Below are positions 46,625 through 56,528 of a DNA stretch of 64,000 nt, piece by piece. A program made the translations under genes and the position numbers. Source of the DNA: Panorpa germanica (taxonomy: Eukaryota > Arthropoda > Insecta > Mecoptera > Panorpidae); assembly GCA_963678705.1 (NCBI GenBank), contig OY783211.1:10802603-10866602 (forward strand), given 5' to 3'. Under the pieces are notes generated by a model. It made no database searches. It had not been told where the DNA came from and worked only from the letters and a program-made list of their open reading frames with translations. Each line of letters begins with the position of its first letter. Position 1 is the first letter of the stretch.

Positions 46625-47182
46625 GTGTGTCAATTGCAGACGATAGTCATGAACTCACGGAGAATCACGGATTCGAATATACAAATACAACGGCAGGAAA
46701 TTTAAGCTTAGAAGAATTACCAGTACTCTCAACTTTAAAATATAATAACATTAGTAACACAAAAGATGTTTTAAAAAGTTTACCAACAAAACAAATATTA
46801 AAAAGTGAAGAAAAGAACGTAAATGTAACAAATAGTGAAACAATAAGAAACAGTAATTACGGAAAACTTAGTAAATTAATTAATATGAGGAACAAAACTA
46901 AAGATGTTGTTTTAAATAACTTTAGTTATAATAATACAAATTTAACAAATAGTTTATATTTTAATAAAAGTAAGTTACAAAGTTATAATAAGTATTTACC
47001 TGCGGGTGGTTTAGATAGTAACCGAAGAAGTAAGTTTGGAAAAGGAAGAAGAGAAGTTTCTGGTGAAGAAAGCGACCCCTGTGCTGCATTTGAAATAGGG
47101 GATCCAAAAAATAAGATATTCTATAGTCCTGGATATCCTAACAACTATCATAAGTCTATTGACTGCACCAGAGTATTAAAAG
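46625..47182 (+). CDS. Internal exon of a CUB-domain protein (Neto-like architecture)
   Basis: The exon is bounded by an acceptor (TTTATTGTTACAG, last base 46624) and a donor (AAAAG then GTACGTAAGA at 47183). Both introns are phase 1 and the exon is 558 nt, so it is symmetric. It encodes about 140 residues of Asn-rich spacer with nine N-glycosylation sequons (NTT, NLS, NIS, NVT, NKT, NFS, NNT, NLT, NKS), a furin-like KGRR, and the first strands of a CUB domain (PCAAFEIGD, FYSPGYPNNY, IDCTRV). This implies a secreted or single-pass membrane protein. A cleavable spacer before a first CUB domain is known in insect Neto, an auxiliary subunit of glutamate receptors. The call to Neto itself is inference. 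The ATG at 46609 is intronic and not a start. Neighbouring exons were not found. Confidence 0.8.
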
Positions 47183-47188
47183 GTACGT
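47183..47188 (+). other. 5' splice site of the CUB exon
   Basis: GTACGT follows AAAAG and is continued by AAGA, close to the consensus donor. The phase is 1, as is common for CUB-domain exons. Confidence 0.75.
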
Positions 47189-47370
47189 AAGAATTTTCAT
47201 TCTAAGGAATTACCAAAAACGATTATTTCCTGTTAGATTATTTTTACAATTTCTGCTGATTTGAAGCATCTAGAAAAAAAGTGAAATTGTGTAACGTTCA
47301 GATCATATTGAAAATAATTGTTTGCACTGTGTCACGTCCACCCCTTTTCTTCTAGGTCCCTTATTTGATA

Positions 47371-47800
47371 TACAGGGTGTTCACATAAAAGCGCCATATT
47401 TAAATTTCGCGCCATTTATTTCTGTAAGGTTGGCAGCTTGACTATTTTGAATATTATATCTATCAATATTGCGATTAGTAAATATGAAACATAACGCAAA
47501 AGAATAAAACGTCAATTTTTTAGTATTTTTAAATATTCGGTCTGAAATTATGCTTTAAATGAGTCGTAAATTCGAAGAGTAACTAGAAAAGTAAATGAAA
47601 CTGGTTTGATAGTTGACCCACGTATTCTTGTATCGGACGTTTACCTAAAAATAAATCATTGATGAGAGAACGTGTTATTAAAACCACAGACAAATCAATT
47701 CGTCGTCGTTCATCAGATTATTCATGAAAACCCTGTGAAAGTAGTTATATGGTAAACATAATTTATCTTTTGGCGAGAAAAATTTGTTAGTCCGACACTC
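47371..47800 (+). pseudogene. Decayed DDE (Tc1/mariner-type) transposon remnant
   Basis: The segment begins TACAGGGTGTTCAC, sharing the CAGGGTGT end seen elsewhere here. Broken frames read NETGLIVDPRI and, downstream, HENPVKVVIW, which resemble the linker and the HEKP...VTVW region of DDE_3 transposases. Several stops and a deletion separate the pieces and the right end is unclear. It lies in the intron just after the CUB exon. Confidence 0.4.
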
Positions 47801-49174
47801 TTTAATTGAATAGCTACATTATGTTTATTCTAAACAAAGAAAGACTAGATAGCTTGAGTACTTAAGACGCAATATTTCAACGTTTTAAACTAATTAAATA
47901 CTTCTTAAAAATCTACTCCCTTACCACAAAACATAAAGCTAAGTTTTACTTTAGCTTACGTTTTGATATTAACCGAAACCGAAATTAGTAATATATTACG
48001 AAAGCAAACAACGTCAAGCAAAACAAATTTTCCATATTTAACATGTTCTTTTCAGTGGAAATTTCTAAGAATTTTTATCAGAAATTAATCCCAAAAAGAG
48101 CTTTCAGCTTATCTAAGTAATTACGGATTTTAAGGGTATTATAACCAAGCAAAGCAAAAACAAATATTCTAGAAATTTAATTTGGTTTAATTGTGATTAT
48201 TTTCCCTGCTGTAAAACAAGCGGGCGCCTCGTTTAATACATTGACAACAGATTATAATGTTTAAAGTGAGGTACGGTAGACTGATACAAAAACCTTTGAT
48301 TCCAAGGAAGATTACAAGCAGAGTAACCCAGTTAACATTCAAAGCATTAACGACAAAACATTGACATTGTTAAAGTAGAAGCTAAACTTCTTGCTAAAGA
48401 TAGATGCGATTATTAAAGGTTTATTTGACCCACTTAATGCTGCTGTAAACGCGTTGAAATATTTGAATGAAATTTTTTTTCAGACCTATAAGCTTAATTA
48501 TAAAAAGCGTAACTTTCGAGCACCTGTGTTAGTACGAGAAAGTGAAAGAATAGAATAGGTGTCGGACTAAATGTATACAAGCTACATACATCTATTGCAC
48601 ATAACATTAAATGAACTTGTACAATGTGGACCTTGTCCAGGACCTTGTGGTACAATGTGGAAAAACCTTTAAATATAAATAAATAGAACAACTAAATTAA
48701 AAAATTAGATAATGGGCTTGTGTCTTCATTTTTAATGGTCGATTTTTCAATTGTTGATTGAAATTGATGTTAATAAATGTGTATTGGCGTGTCTATTTTA
48801 TTAAATATCTAAATATTGACGGAGATATAGCAATTAATAGTTTGAATTGTAGTTTTAGCGATAGAAATAGTCGGCCATATTTGTATGACGTGAACTGCAT
48901 TTTAACGTCAGTTATTTGTTGAGTAGGTCAGTGCTGTGGTAATGTTTTGTAGCTGTTGGTAGTCAAATAATCAAGTCAAATCAAAGAATAATAAGTTTTT
49001 ACTTTATTTAACCCTGTTAAGGCAGACATAATATTGAAATTTTATTGTTCCTTGAAATAGCTGTAAATAATATTTGATATTTTGATATATAAATACACAT
49101 AGCAGAGATTTATAAGCTGTAAGGTTCGTAACCTTACACAACGATTGTGATGTCACATGCACTTGGAATGTGTA
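47801..49174. other. No gene recognised; possible intron
   Basis: AT-rich sequence without an exon that could continue the CUB domain. Confidence 0.4.
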
Positions 49175-49310
49175 CAACGTTGAATCCCTTTAATAATTAG
49201 AGACAAAATGACTTTTTTAATTGTTAATATCTCCTAACATATAATGAGTTATTAAAAGATAATTGAATATTTGAGGTTCTAGTAACCCACTTTATCAATA
49301 TATAGTACAC
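49175..49310 (+). repeat. Dispersed repeat R4, copy 2
   Basis: Homologous to 28985-29118 (ATGACTTTTTTAATTGTTAA), same orientation. A small hairpin, AAGGTT/AACCTT, lies just upstream at about 49121-49136. Confidence 0.7.
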
Positions 49311-49990
49311 TTTTATAGAAATTAAGCCATAGGACACAAGCCCATTGGAACGAAATATAACTACATACGTTTGATACATCCAGTCAATTATTAACCTTAT
49401 CATTTACTAATTTTTGTACTGTTTACACTATTTTAATTTGTAATTATAAACAAATTACTAAGAAGATTTATAGTCATAAACATAATTTTTTCATGTTAAA
49501 CATCTTTTGAAATGAAATGTTTTGAAAGTAATAAATTTCGTTTCAATGAAATTTTATCAGAAAACAAATTCTCATTTTATTGTCTCGTATTCTATATTTG
49601 ACTGAATAAATATTATACTCTTACAATTAGTTCACTAGCTTACATTTAGGTACATGTATATCATTCTATTAAATTTCTTTATTTCAATAGGCTGTCAAGT
49701 AAGGCATGTTTTTATTTTCATTAATTGGTTGAAACGGTACCAGTACGAGTATATTCCTTTCTACTTTGAGCTTTATCCCATTTTAAAACCATGGCAACCG
49801 ATCTATATTCAATTAAAGTATTGTCCAGAATAATAATGAATCGTTTTGTCTGAGAGCCTTAACAGGGAAACAGATGAACAGCTGGATCTGAATTGCGTTT
49901 ATTTGTGTACGTATTAAAGCGATGGATTAATACATGTATTAAAAGAATGGCGATTAATTTAAAGCGGTACCTCTAAGCTAACGAGGATGC

Positions 49991-50175
49991 TACAGTCAAA
50001 TTCGGCGGTGACTTATGTTTAAAACAAGTTGTGCCGTATAAGTCTGCGTTACAATAAAAAGCACTGTCTCATTTACTTTTCTAATAACATAAAATTCATC
50101 ATCCTATCTTTAATTTATACGGCTCTTATAACCTCTTTTAATTATGAATCACCGCTGAACTCTCGTAAATAGAAG
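49991..50175. mobile_element. Foldback MITE (family GAGAGTTCGG), copy 3
   Basis: TTCGGCGGTGACTTATG at the left pairs with ATGAATCACCGCTGAACTC at the right. Related to 19904-20060. Confidence 0.75.
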
Positions 50176-50298
50176 TATAGGTACATTGCGGTTATTTAGA
50201 ATAAAATTTGACATGATAGGAATCAATAAAAGGTTCGTTCAAGATACAAGACCTTCCTAGAATTGAATACCGCGATAAGTATTATTTATGTACCTTAT

Positions 50299-50990
50299 AC
50301 TTCCTCTAATCGATCCTCTTTAGACCTTTTTCTTTTAAAATTTGAGGCGATTCCAACAACATGGTCATATTCGCCTGAAGTTAATTTATTTTAATTAAAT
50401 TTGGTTGATTATATTTATATCATCAAGGAATTCGCAGCACTTTGTGAATTTTTTCTGTATTGTTTAAAAGGACTTTACCTTTGTACTTTGTATTTTCGTA
50501 TGGCTAAATCATTTTTTAACATAGTAATTAAGAAAACATTCCAGAATCCCTTACTGAAACACATTACACCGGTACAATCATAGTTTTTTCAATGCATCTT
50601 TTACATTTCAATATTTTCTCACCCTGAGATTTTTAAACGTAATTCTTCATTTTACCCAGATTTATATATAACACTTTTAAGAACATTAATAATAAAAGTT
50701 TACAGTAATTTGAAGTGAACGCTGGCAGTATACGTATTTGTCTATATATATATATATATATTCTTTACCGTTTATCTCTAAATTATTCTCTTGGAACTGT
50801 CGCCACTGCCGAGACCTAGTACAATTTGTTTGTGATTAAAATATTAACAACAAAACGACTTTTTCAAACAATCATAATTTCCACACAAAAAATTACAATT
50901 TGTTTACAAGAAAATGATGGAATTGGATAGAGACGACAGTCGGTGAGCCTCCCGGCAAACGTATTTCATGGAACAATTTATATTCCTAAT
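50299..50990. repeat. Tandem duplication, unit A (692 bp)
   Basis: From ACTTCCTCTAATCGAT to 50990, this unit aligns along its whole length with unit B that follows directly. Long exact blocks include CATATTCGCCTGAAGTTAAT and GAAGTGAACGCTGGCAGTAT. It includes a TA microsatellite (50745-50762) reduced in unit B. The 60-codon ORF at 50401 is closed by a stop in unit B, so it is not conserved. Confidence 0.9.
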
Positions 50991-51712
50991 ACTTCCTCTA
51001 ATCGATTCTCTCATTTAGGATTTTACCTTTTTTTTTAGAATTTGATGCGATTCCAACCACATGGTCATATTCGCCTGAAGTTAATTTATTTTAATTAAAA
51101 TTGGTTTATTATATTTATATCATCAAGGAATTCACAGCACTTTGTGAAATTTTTCTGTATTGTTTAAAAGGACTTTACCTTTGTACTTTGTAATTTCGAA
51201 TGACTAAATAATTTTTTAACATAGTAATTAAGAAAGTTCCTGGAAAACATTCCAAAATCTCTTACGGAAAAACATTACACTGGTACAATCATATTTTTTT
51301 CAATGCATCTTTTACTTGTCAATATTCTCTCAGCTAAGGAGTAAGCACACCCTGAGATTTCTAATTATTGTTCTTCATTTTACTCAGATGTATATATAAC
51401 ATTTTAAAAGTTTACAGTAATTTGAAGTGAACGCTGGCAGTATACCTATTCATCTATGTATATTCTTTACCGTTTATCTCTAAATTATTCTCTTGCAACT
51501 GTCGCCACTGTAGTCGCCGAGAGCTAGTATAATTTTTTTGTGATTGAAATATTAACAACAAAACGACTTTTTCCAAACAACTGTAATTTCCACACAAAAA
51601 AATTACAAAACTACGCGATAGCTGTTACATTTGTTTACAAGAAAATGATGAAATTCCCGTGGTGACAGTCGGTGAGCCTCCCGGCATACGTGTTTCATGG
51701 AACAACTTATAT
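50991..51712. repeat. Tandem duplication, unit B (about 720 bp)
   Basis: It begins again with ACTTCCTCTAATCGAT. Small indels distinguish it from unit A, for example an extra GTTCCTGGAA near 51236 and an insertion of about 20 bp near 51610. Divergence suggests the duplication is not recent. Function unknown. Confidence 0.9.
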
Positions 51713-53748
51713 TTCCATCATTTTTTAACAATCTCTTATGTACATATATTCACAAATATATACTATATTTACAAGAAGGTTATTTCAAAAAAAATATTCT
51801 TTCTATGCTAGTTTTTTCAAACGCTACAAAGTAGAATATTATCACACACTGTTAACCCATAATAATTAGACAAGATAAACACAATTTCACTGATTTAACA
51901 TAATTTATGGATATTTATTTACATTATAATTAATCCAGTGAACTTTATAGAATGTACGGTTATTTCAGGGGTTAAGTCAGCTAGCGCCACGCCTGGCAAT
52001 GTTTCAGTATTAATATTTAGCGTGGTTAGTCAACGTAAAACCTCCGCTGCGCTAAAAACCAAGTGTAAAGCCGCATTGTGTGTATGTGTGTTGGTGTACT
52101 GGTTGCCCATGTGTATGTGTGATAAACAACTAATAACACGGAAAGGATATTCGTTAAACACAAGAGTGGTTTAATAAGGGATGCAGGGGGGTGGTTACAT
52201 GCAATGAAAGGTTATATCAAAGGGTTTAACCGATACCTGTGCTGCACTGGTTTCGATATAGGTGTAACCTATCGTTATGATTCTATAAGTTTATGCAAAC
52301 CTAAAACATATGCGTGTTCGAGTACGAATACTCAATATGAATGGGAAGAATACGAATGATGCGATATGCGATACGAATACGAGTATCCGATACGAACACG
52401 AATATTTTCTCTAAACACGGTAAATTAAACACAATAAAGCGACAAAGAGCACGAATATGCAAACACACATGTGTAGACATAGGGTGTGGTCATAATTGGG
52501 TCTGATCTCATAATGGAACAAACTACGTCCGACTTTTGAGTAGGTTATATTGAATTTTTTTCGCATTAGTACACTTTATTTTAAGAAGAAGCTTCAATTT
52601 TAATATTTATCAATTCAATCAACTCTATTGAAAGTAATAAATGAGCATATTGTTTAAAAGTATCTGCATCATTTTCCCATGTCACTGATCCGTTGTTCAT
52701 GATATCATAGATAAAAAGAGAATCGCGCATGTTCTGTAATAAGTTTTATGTATCCCAAATAGTTGGTATACAGACGTCTCTGTTCAGAACGTATAACGGT
52801 ACTTTGATCTACGTACGTATGTATAATGATGCATATTATGTCATTTACGAAGATGAACGAAGCGTCATGTAGCGAACCATTCATTCGAATTGTTTACTAG
52901 GAAATAAAATCTTCGGGACTATTTTGATTTCAATATACACATAAAAATTTGCCACTCTTCTTTTATACTAATCTGATATTCTTCTTCTAAGAGAGAAAGA
53001 GACTCTAAACTCCAAACTAGTAAGTCTAATGTTGCAAACATCACTTAATTTTATTGAATAAGATTTATGTGTGTAATGAAATGGTATATCAAATGGAATC
53101 GTGATTTACATTGGCAATGATAAATTAATGTAACTGTCAACGTTGTCTGACATGCGCAATAAATATTGTTTTTGCCGTCAGTTGAATTAACTATAACAAT
53201 AATTTAACAATAGTATGATCATAACAGACTCACTTCAAAGGTTTCTCAACCACAGTTTCCAAAAACCGGTTGTCAATCTCTTGCTACCGGTATTGTAATG
53301 GGATAAAACAAATTATTGGATATAGGTATAGTCCGGGCGTCGCTCATGCATGCACATGCACCCCCTAGCATGAAAGAAAATACACAAAAAATGATTAAAA
53401 AATAAAATGTGTATTATTAAAATTACTAGTAAATAAACAATTTTTCGAAGAAATTTATTTCTTTTTTTTTATGTCTCACGTTTAGGAAATTTTTGGAAAC
53501 AAGCCACAATTTGTTTATAAGAAGAAATGACCATCTTTTTTAGGTCTCAAGAACATTTTTCGGAACAAGTGCCGTCAGTGTATAGGAGAGACCGGGGGTG
53601 AATACTTATTGTAAAAGATTCTGCTAGCGCTAATGCTCATATTGCATATTATATTCTTTGCAAATGCAAATATGCTTATGTCCAGAAGGTACTGTTTTAC
53701 AGATCCTTTTTGTTCACGGAAACGAGAAATTTAAATCATAAGTAATAA
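51713..53748. other. No gene recognised
   Basis: AT-rich sequence. The 78-codon ORF at 51938 is unsupported. A degenerate GATACGAATACGA-type simple repeat lies at 52318-52412 and includes one TACGAGTAT word. Confidence 0.4.
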
Positions 53749-53943
53749 TCTATACTAATATTATAAAGCGACAGAGTTTGTTTGTTTGAACGCGCTAATC
53801 TCCGAAACTACTGGTTCGAATTGAATAATTCTTTTTGTGTTGGATTGTCCAGTTATCGAGGAAGGCTATAGGCTATATAACATCACGCTACGACCAATAG
53901 GAGCAAAGATATAGTGGTAAATGTGTAAAAAACGGGAGAAATA
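53749..53943 (+). repeat. Helitron 5'-end direct repeat, left copy
   Basis: It starts TCTATACTAATATTATAAAG, a 5' end I recognise from animal Helitrons, and continues with TTTGTTTGTTTGAACGCGCT. It is nearly identical to 55478-55677. A second ATATTATAAAGC follows at its right edge (53942-53953), repeating the 5' terminal word. The sequence then passes directly into the gag-like unit. Confidence 0.8.
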
Positions 53944-54136
53944 TTATAAAGCAAAATCGAGTAGTCATTCGATACGTGATAGACGTGTTTTGTTTGATTC
54001 CTTAAAATAATTTAATTGAACTAATATTATTAAATATATTTATATAAATTAATTAAAAAGTAAATATAAATTTAAAGTAAAATTGCATTATCTAAAATAT
54101 TATTATTTTAATAATCAAATTTTCTGAATTTAAAAA

Positions 54137-55345
54137 ATGAATTTGAATTCTGAGGGGAAAGTGGGAGTTGACCCGAATATAAATTTATACAATGAAGATA
54201 ATTTAACTTTATCTTCTTATAAAATTATGATTCAGAAAGAAGATATTCTAAATGAAAAATATGGGATCAGTACATTAAAAACAGCAAAAATGCTATATAA
54301 TTCAGAATATGGAAAAGATATTACAGAAATAAAGAAAATAGGGAAAAATAGAATAATGGCGGTATGTAAAAATCCTAAATCAGCTAATATGTTAGTGAAA
54401 TTGAATAACAAGAAAACATCAGGAGTTGATATGTTTATACCAATGTTTTGGATTACAAGAATTGGAATTATCAAAAATGTAGATATTGAATTTTCGGAGG
54501 AAGAATTAAAAGAAAACATATATAGTGACCCGTATAAAATCCACTCCATAAGGAGATTAAAAAGGAGAGTGAAAGTTGAAGATAAAATTAAATATGAGGA
54601 CTCTAGAAATATTATCATTTTCTTTGAAGGTCAAAATTTACCTCAATATATTTATATTTGGAATGCTAAATTACCCTGTGAACCATTTATTAAAAATACG
54701 AGACAATGTTATAAATGTTTAAGATATAACCATACGGCCAATCAATGTAAAGGAAAGAGTAGATGTAGCAAATGTGGTTCAAATGAACATACGCTAAATT
54801 TATGTAAAAATGAAATTATAAAATGTGTAAATTGTGATGAAGAACATGATGCGACTGATAAAAACTGCAAAGAAAGAAAAAGGCAACAAGAAATAAAAAT
54901 TTTAATGGGAAACAGAAATCTTAGTTATCAAGAAGCCGCTATTGAAATACCTCAAATTTGGAAAGACAAAAATTCGTATGCTGTAACTACAAAAAATAGA
55001 TTTGATATATTATCTAATTATGAAAAGGACTTTCCTCAAAATTTAATAAGTTGTGAAAATAGTATACCATCATATAAGCCAGCACCCATTAGAAAAAGAA
55101 CATATTTAGATAGAAACTGTAAAAAGGAAAATATTAAAAAACAAAATAATATAAATGATAATAAAATTGAAACTAAACAGAATGAGAAAGAACAAAGTTT
55201 CATTAATTATATTACAAATTCTACACCTAGAACTTATAATACAAGGAACAATTACAGAAAAAATGAACAAGATAATGACGAGGAACAAACAGAAAATAAT
55301 TCTCAAGATTTCCATAAAAGTACCAAAAATTCAATCCAACTCTAA
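54137..55345 (+). CDS. Gag-like ORF with three CCHC knuckles (retroelement-derived, no RT)
   Basis: This 402-codon open frame has a basic, Lys-rich N-terminal half. Three zinc knuckles follow at residues ~193-243: CYKCLRYNHTANQC, then CSKCGSNEHTLNLC, then CVNCDEEHDATDKNC. The rest is an Asn/Gln/Lys-rich tail. This is the layout of ORF1 (nucleic-acid-binding Gag) in Jockey-type non-LTR retrotransposons. No reverse transcriptase ORF follows. A second frame (to 55460) carries an NKFSIFENI segment that looks like the original C-terminus, so a frameshift near 55280-55330 probably shortened the protein. The unit lies between Helitron 5'-end repeats. Start chosen at the first ATG after a long AT-rich leader. 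Confidence 0.8.
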   Translation: MNLNSEGKVGVDPNINLYNEDNLTLSSYKIMIQKEDILNEKYGISTLKTAKMLYNSEYGKDITEIKKIGKNRIMAVCKNPKSANMLVKLNNKKTSGVDMFIPMFWITRIGIIKNVDIEFSEEELKENIYSDPYKIHSIRRLKRRVKVEDKIKYEDSRNIIIFFEGQNLPQYIYIWNAKLPCEPFIKNTRQCYKCLRYNHTANQCKGKSRCSKCGSNEHTLNLCKNEIIKCVNCDEEHDATDKNCKERKRQQEIKILMGNRNLSYQEAAIEIPQIWKDKNSYAVTTKNRFDILSNYEKDFPQNLISCENSIPSYKPAPIRKRTYLDRNCKKENIKKQNNINDNKIETKQNEKEQSFINYITNSTPRTYNTRNNYRKNEQDNDEEQTENNSQDFHKSTKNSIQL

Positions 55346-55477
55346 ATTATTAGTATCACAAAATTTTAGTGAAAATAAAAATGAAGAAAGAAATAAATTC
55401 ATGACGGATTCAAATAAATTTTCTATATTTGAAAATATAGAAAGAGGAAGAAAAAAATAGCGAAATTATAAAAATAA

Positions 55478-55677
55478 TCTATACTATAATAATATTATAA
55501 AGCGACAGAGTTTGTTTGTTTGAACGCGCTAATCTCCGAAACTACTGGTTCGAATTGAATAATTCTTTTTGTGTTGGATATCCAGTTATCGAGGAAGGCT
55601 ATAGGCTATATAACATCACGCTACGACCAATAGGAGCAAAGATATAGTGGTAAATGTGTAAAAAACGGGAGAAATTA
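55478..55677 (+). repeat. Helitron 5'-end direct repeat, right copy
   Basis: It differs from the left copy by a small insertion near the start (TATACTATAATAATATT) and a single-base indel in TTGGATATCC, and looks otherwise identical. Unlike the left copy it continues into further Helitron-type sequence (CTTTGAAGCCTTCCGTTGCG). Confidence 0.8.
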
Positions 55678-56100
55678 TTTCATCTTTGAAGCCTTCCGTT
55701 GCGTGCGCCGTGAAAACGGTTCAAGATACACAAAAAATATGTATTAAAGAATAATAGCTCTTTTAATGATCTAAAAAACAGTCCGCGATAGTATATGTCT
55801 ATCTTTTAAGATTAACTCACAAAAACCGTTTTTATGGTACCTAATTTGGTAAAAACTTTAAAGATTACAATGATAAATAACTCCGAAACAAAACCAACTC
55901 GCTCTCTGCGCTGGCCGACGCGGCGGGAGAGAGGCGGTGCTTGCGGGCAAGCCGGGAGGGGGGTGTAGCTCAACGAGATACCATGCCGCGCGGCCCACTC
56001 GCGCGGTCGGCTCCCTACTGAACGGTTGAATGCAGCGCTAATTTGTTTATGCGATATAATTATCATCGTAATATTACTTTTTAAACACAGTTTCATTTTG
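55678..56100 (+). mobile_element. Helitron-like body with GC-rich island
   Basis: It continues from the right 5'-end repeat through GTGCGCCGTGAAAACGG and into a GC-rich island at 55900-56030 rich in short palindromes (CGCGCGG, CCGCGCGG). At 55959-55972 the island contains GGGGGTGTAGCTCA, matching the 5' end of many tRNA-Ala genes, but no complete cloverleaf follows. No CTRR-type end was located, so the right limit is open. Confidence 0.5.
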
Positions 56101-56195
56101 TAGTTGTTTTCTATATAGTAGGTACTTTATTTGTTTTAGGATAGTATTTAGTTACACAATAATAACACTTTTTTGTTTTTATGTAGATTATCTTA

Positions 56196-56528
56196 TCTTA
56201 ATATATATAAATTACGTGTCACTGTGTTGTCCGCTATGGACTCCTAAACTACTTAACCGATTTTAATGAAATTTGTACACCGTGTGCAGTTTGACCCAAC
56301 TTGAAAGATAGGATAGCTTACATCTCAAATTATTTATCTTATTGCTAATTATTTGTCTATTAATTATCTGTATATGACATATGACATCGGGCGACGATGA
56401 TGGCGACATCTGTTGACTAGATTGAGTAAATATTCTGTTGAGTAAATCGAAATCTGTTGACTAGATTGAGTAAATATTCAATAGATGGCGCTACGTTAGG
56501 CACAGCAACGCGTGGCCGTGACAGCTAG
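56196..56528 (+). mobile_element. Short non-autonomous Helitron, complete ends
   Basis: It begins TCTTAATATATATAAATTAC and ends GGCCGTGACAGCTAG, inserted between A and T. That is the 5'-TC...CTAG-3' and A|T target arrangement of Helitrons. The interior CTCCTAAACTACTTAACCG and a doubled ATCTGTTGACTAGATTGAG are shared with the 3' half of the minus-strand element at 25573-26783. No coding capacity. Confidence 0.85.

Noticed and set aside
53965..53987. Jockey-type internal promoter (TCATTC initiator with AGACGTG downstream element)
   Set aside because: The two motifs are spaced about 14 nt apart instead of about 28, so the pairing is not a convincing initiator plus downstream promoter element.
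55959..56030. tRNA-Ala gene
   Set aside because: Only the 5' 14 nt match; the anticodon arm, T arm and acceptor pairing are not present.
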